A DNA stretch of 64,000 nt from Mesorhizobium sp. AR07. GTDB taxonomy: Bacteria; Pseudomonadota; Alphaproteobacteria; Rhizobiales; Rhizobiaceae. The stretch covers positions 1,178,001 through 1,242,000 of the forward strand of contig NZ_CP080525.1 in NCBI RefSeq assembly GCF_024746815.1, read 5' to 3'. The position numbers and the translations under genes were made by a program. Below the pieces are notes generated by a model, which was not told where the DNA came from, made no database searches, and saw only the letters and a list, made by a program, of their open reading frames with translations. Of the stretch, positions 63,519 to 64,000 are shown one piece after another; position 1 is the first letter of the stretch; each line of letters starts with the position of its first letter.

Positions 63519-64000
63519 ATGAACGCGGTGCGACAGTTTGGAAACGGTATTGTCTCCATGAACGGGCGGGAGTGGTCTTTGCTTGTCGCCTGTTTGCTGG
63601 CGATCATCATTTTCTCTATCGCATCGCCCCACTACGCGACCTCTGGCAATGCTGCCACGGTCCTGCGCAACAGCGTCGAGCTGCTGCTGATCGGCCTTGG
63701 CATGACCCTGTTGCTGGCTATGGGCGGCATCGATGTGTCGATCGGCATCGTCATGGGTCTCGCGGCCATCGCAATCGGCCGTGTGCTGGGTGCCGACGGC
63801 AATCCGCTGCTGGCGCTCCTTGCAGGCCCTCTGGTCGGCGCGTTGCTGGGCTGTGTGACGGCTACGGTCGTCGTCCTCGGCCGCGTTCCGGCGATCGTCG
63901 GAACGCTCGGCCTGCTCGGTGTCTACCGCACCTGTGTCTTTGTCCTTCTCGGCGGGCAATGGCTTTCCGGCCTGCCGTCGAGCCTCACCAGCCTGCTCGC
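63519..64000 (+). CDS. Sugar ABC transporter permease, N-terminal part
   Basis: The open frame from ATG 63519 (or ATG 63558) runs off the window. It reads LRNSVELLLIGLGMTLLLAMGGIDVSIG with several spans, the RbsC/AraH-type permease pattern including the conserved GGIDVS. It completes the rightward transporter with the ATPase and binding protein. Confidence 0.9.
   Translation, partial: MNAVRQFGNGIVSMNGREWSLLVACLLAIIIFSIASPHYATSGNAATVLRNSVELLLIGLGMTLLLAMGGIDVSIGIVMGLAAIAIGRVLGADGNPLLALLAGPLVGALLGCVTATVVVLGRVPAIVGTLGLLGVYRTCVFVLLGGQWLSGLPSSLTSLL

Overview
The window looks like a chromosome segment of a rhizobial alphaproteobacterium, most likely Mesorhizobium or a close relative. This rests on high G+C with C/G-ending codons, a class I PHA synthase, several protein families largely confined to Rhizobiales (DUF768, DUF982, DUF6074), a map-radC neighbourhood, and many ABC-transporter catabolic operons. 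The genus is inferred from gene content; no 16S sequence is present.

Layout. (1) 1-2740: core chromosome with the 3' end of phaC, an M15-like lipoprotein gene and a 188-bp inverted-repeat element, ending in tRNA-Glu(UUC). (2) 2760-38650: a ~35.9-kb genomic island integrated in tRNA-Glu. Its ends are a perfect 49-bp direct repeat of the tRNA 3' half, and a tyrosine integrase lies just inside the right end. From left to right the island carries a two-gene Mokosh type I-like defence locus (PLD nuclease plus kinase-like/SF1 helicase), a replication/mobility module (three small HTH proteins, a primase-polymerase/DUF3987 protein, HGGxSTG-like protein, serine resolvase, second tyrosine integrase), and an overlapping operon around an SRAP (HMCES/YedK) protein. 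It continues with a DUF616 glycosyltransferase, a LigD-type DNA ligase, phage-like remnants, a GtrB plus GtrA-fusion pair, a collagen-like tail fibre, three acyltransferases with fragments of two of them, a lipoprotein, a gene split by a stop codon, and the integrase. (3) 38651-41600: a HEPN-like gene and small rhizobial families (DUF6074, DUF982, membrane proteins) with a 3 x 25-bp operator-like tandem repeat. (4) 41791-49873: map; a MipA/response-regulator/histidine-kinase operon; radC; a coiled-coil gene that sits between radC and a second, diverged copy of the radC 3' end; then an ArsR-SRPBCC-GST operon. (5) 49925-64000: a large catabolic/transport locus. A leftward operon encodes a GATase1-like protein, nucleoside hydrolase, BMP-family binding protein, ABC ATPase, two permeases and an acetamidase/formamidase-like protein. 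A rightward set encodes an arylformamidase-like hydrolase, a LacI regulator, a LacI-HTH/PfkB-kinase fusion, a second GATase1-like protein and a sugar-type ABC transporter that runs off the window.

How the parts work together. The island combines phage defence (Mokosh) with surface remodelling (glycosyl and acyl transfer to lipid-linked or O-antigen sugars) and a tail-fibre-like gene, consistent with a phage- or satellite-derived element that changes the host surface. The right-hand catabolic locus is best read as uptake and breakdown of a nucleoside- or N-glycoside-like compound: import, hydrolysis of the N-glycosidic bond, amide/formamide hydrolysis of the base side, and phosphorylation of the sugar by a kinase that also carries its own repressor-type DNA-binding domain. 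The substrate is not determined by the sequence.
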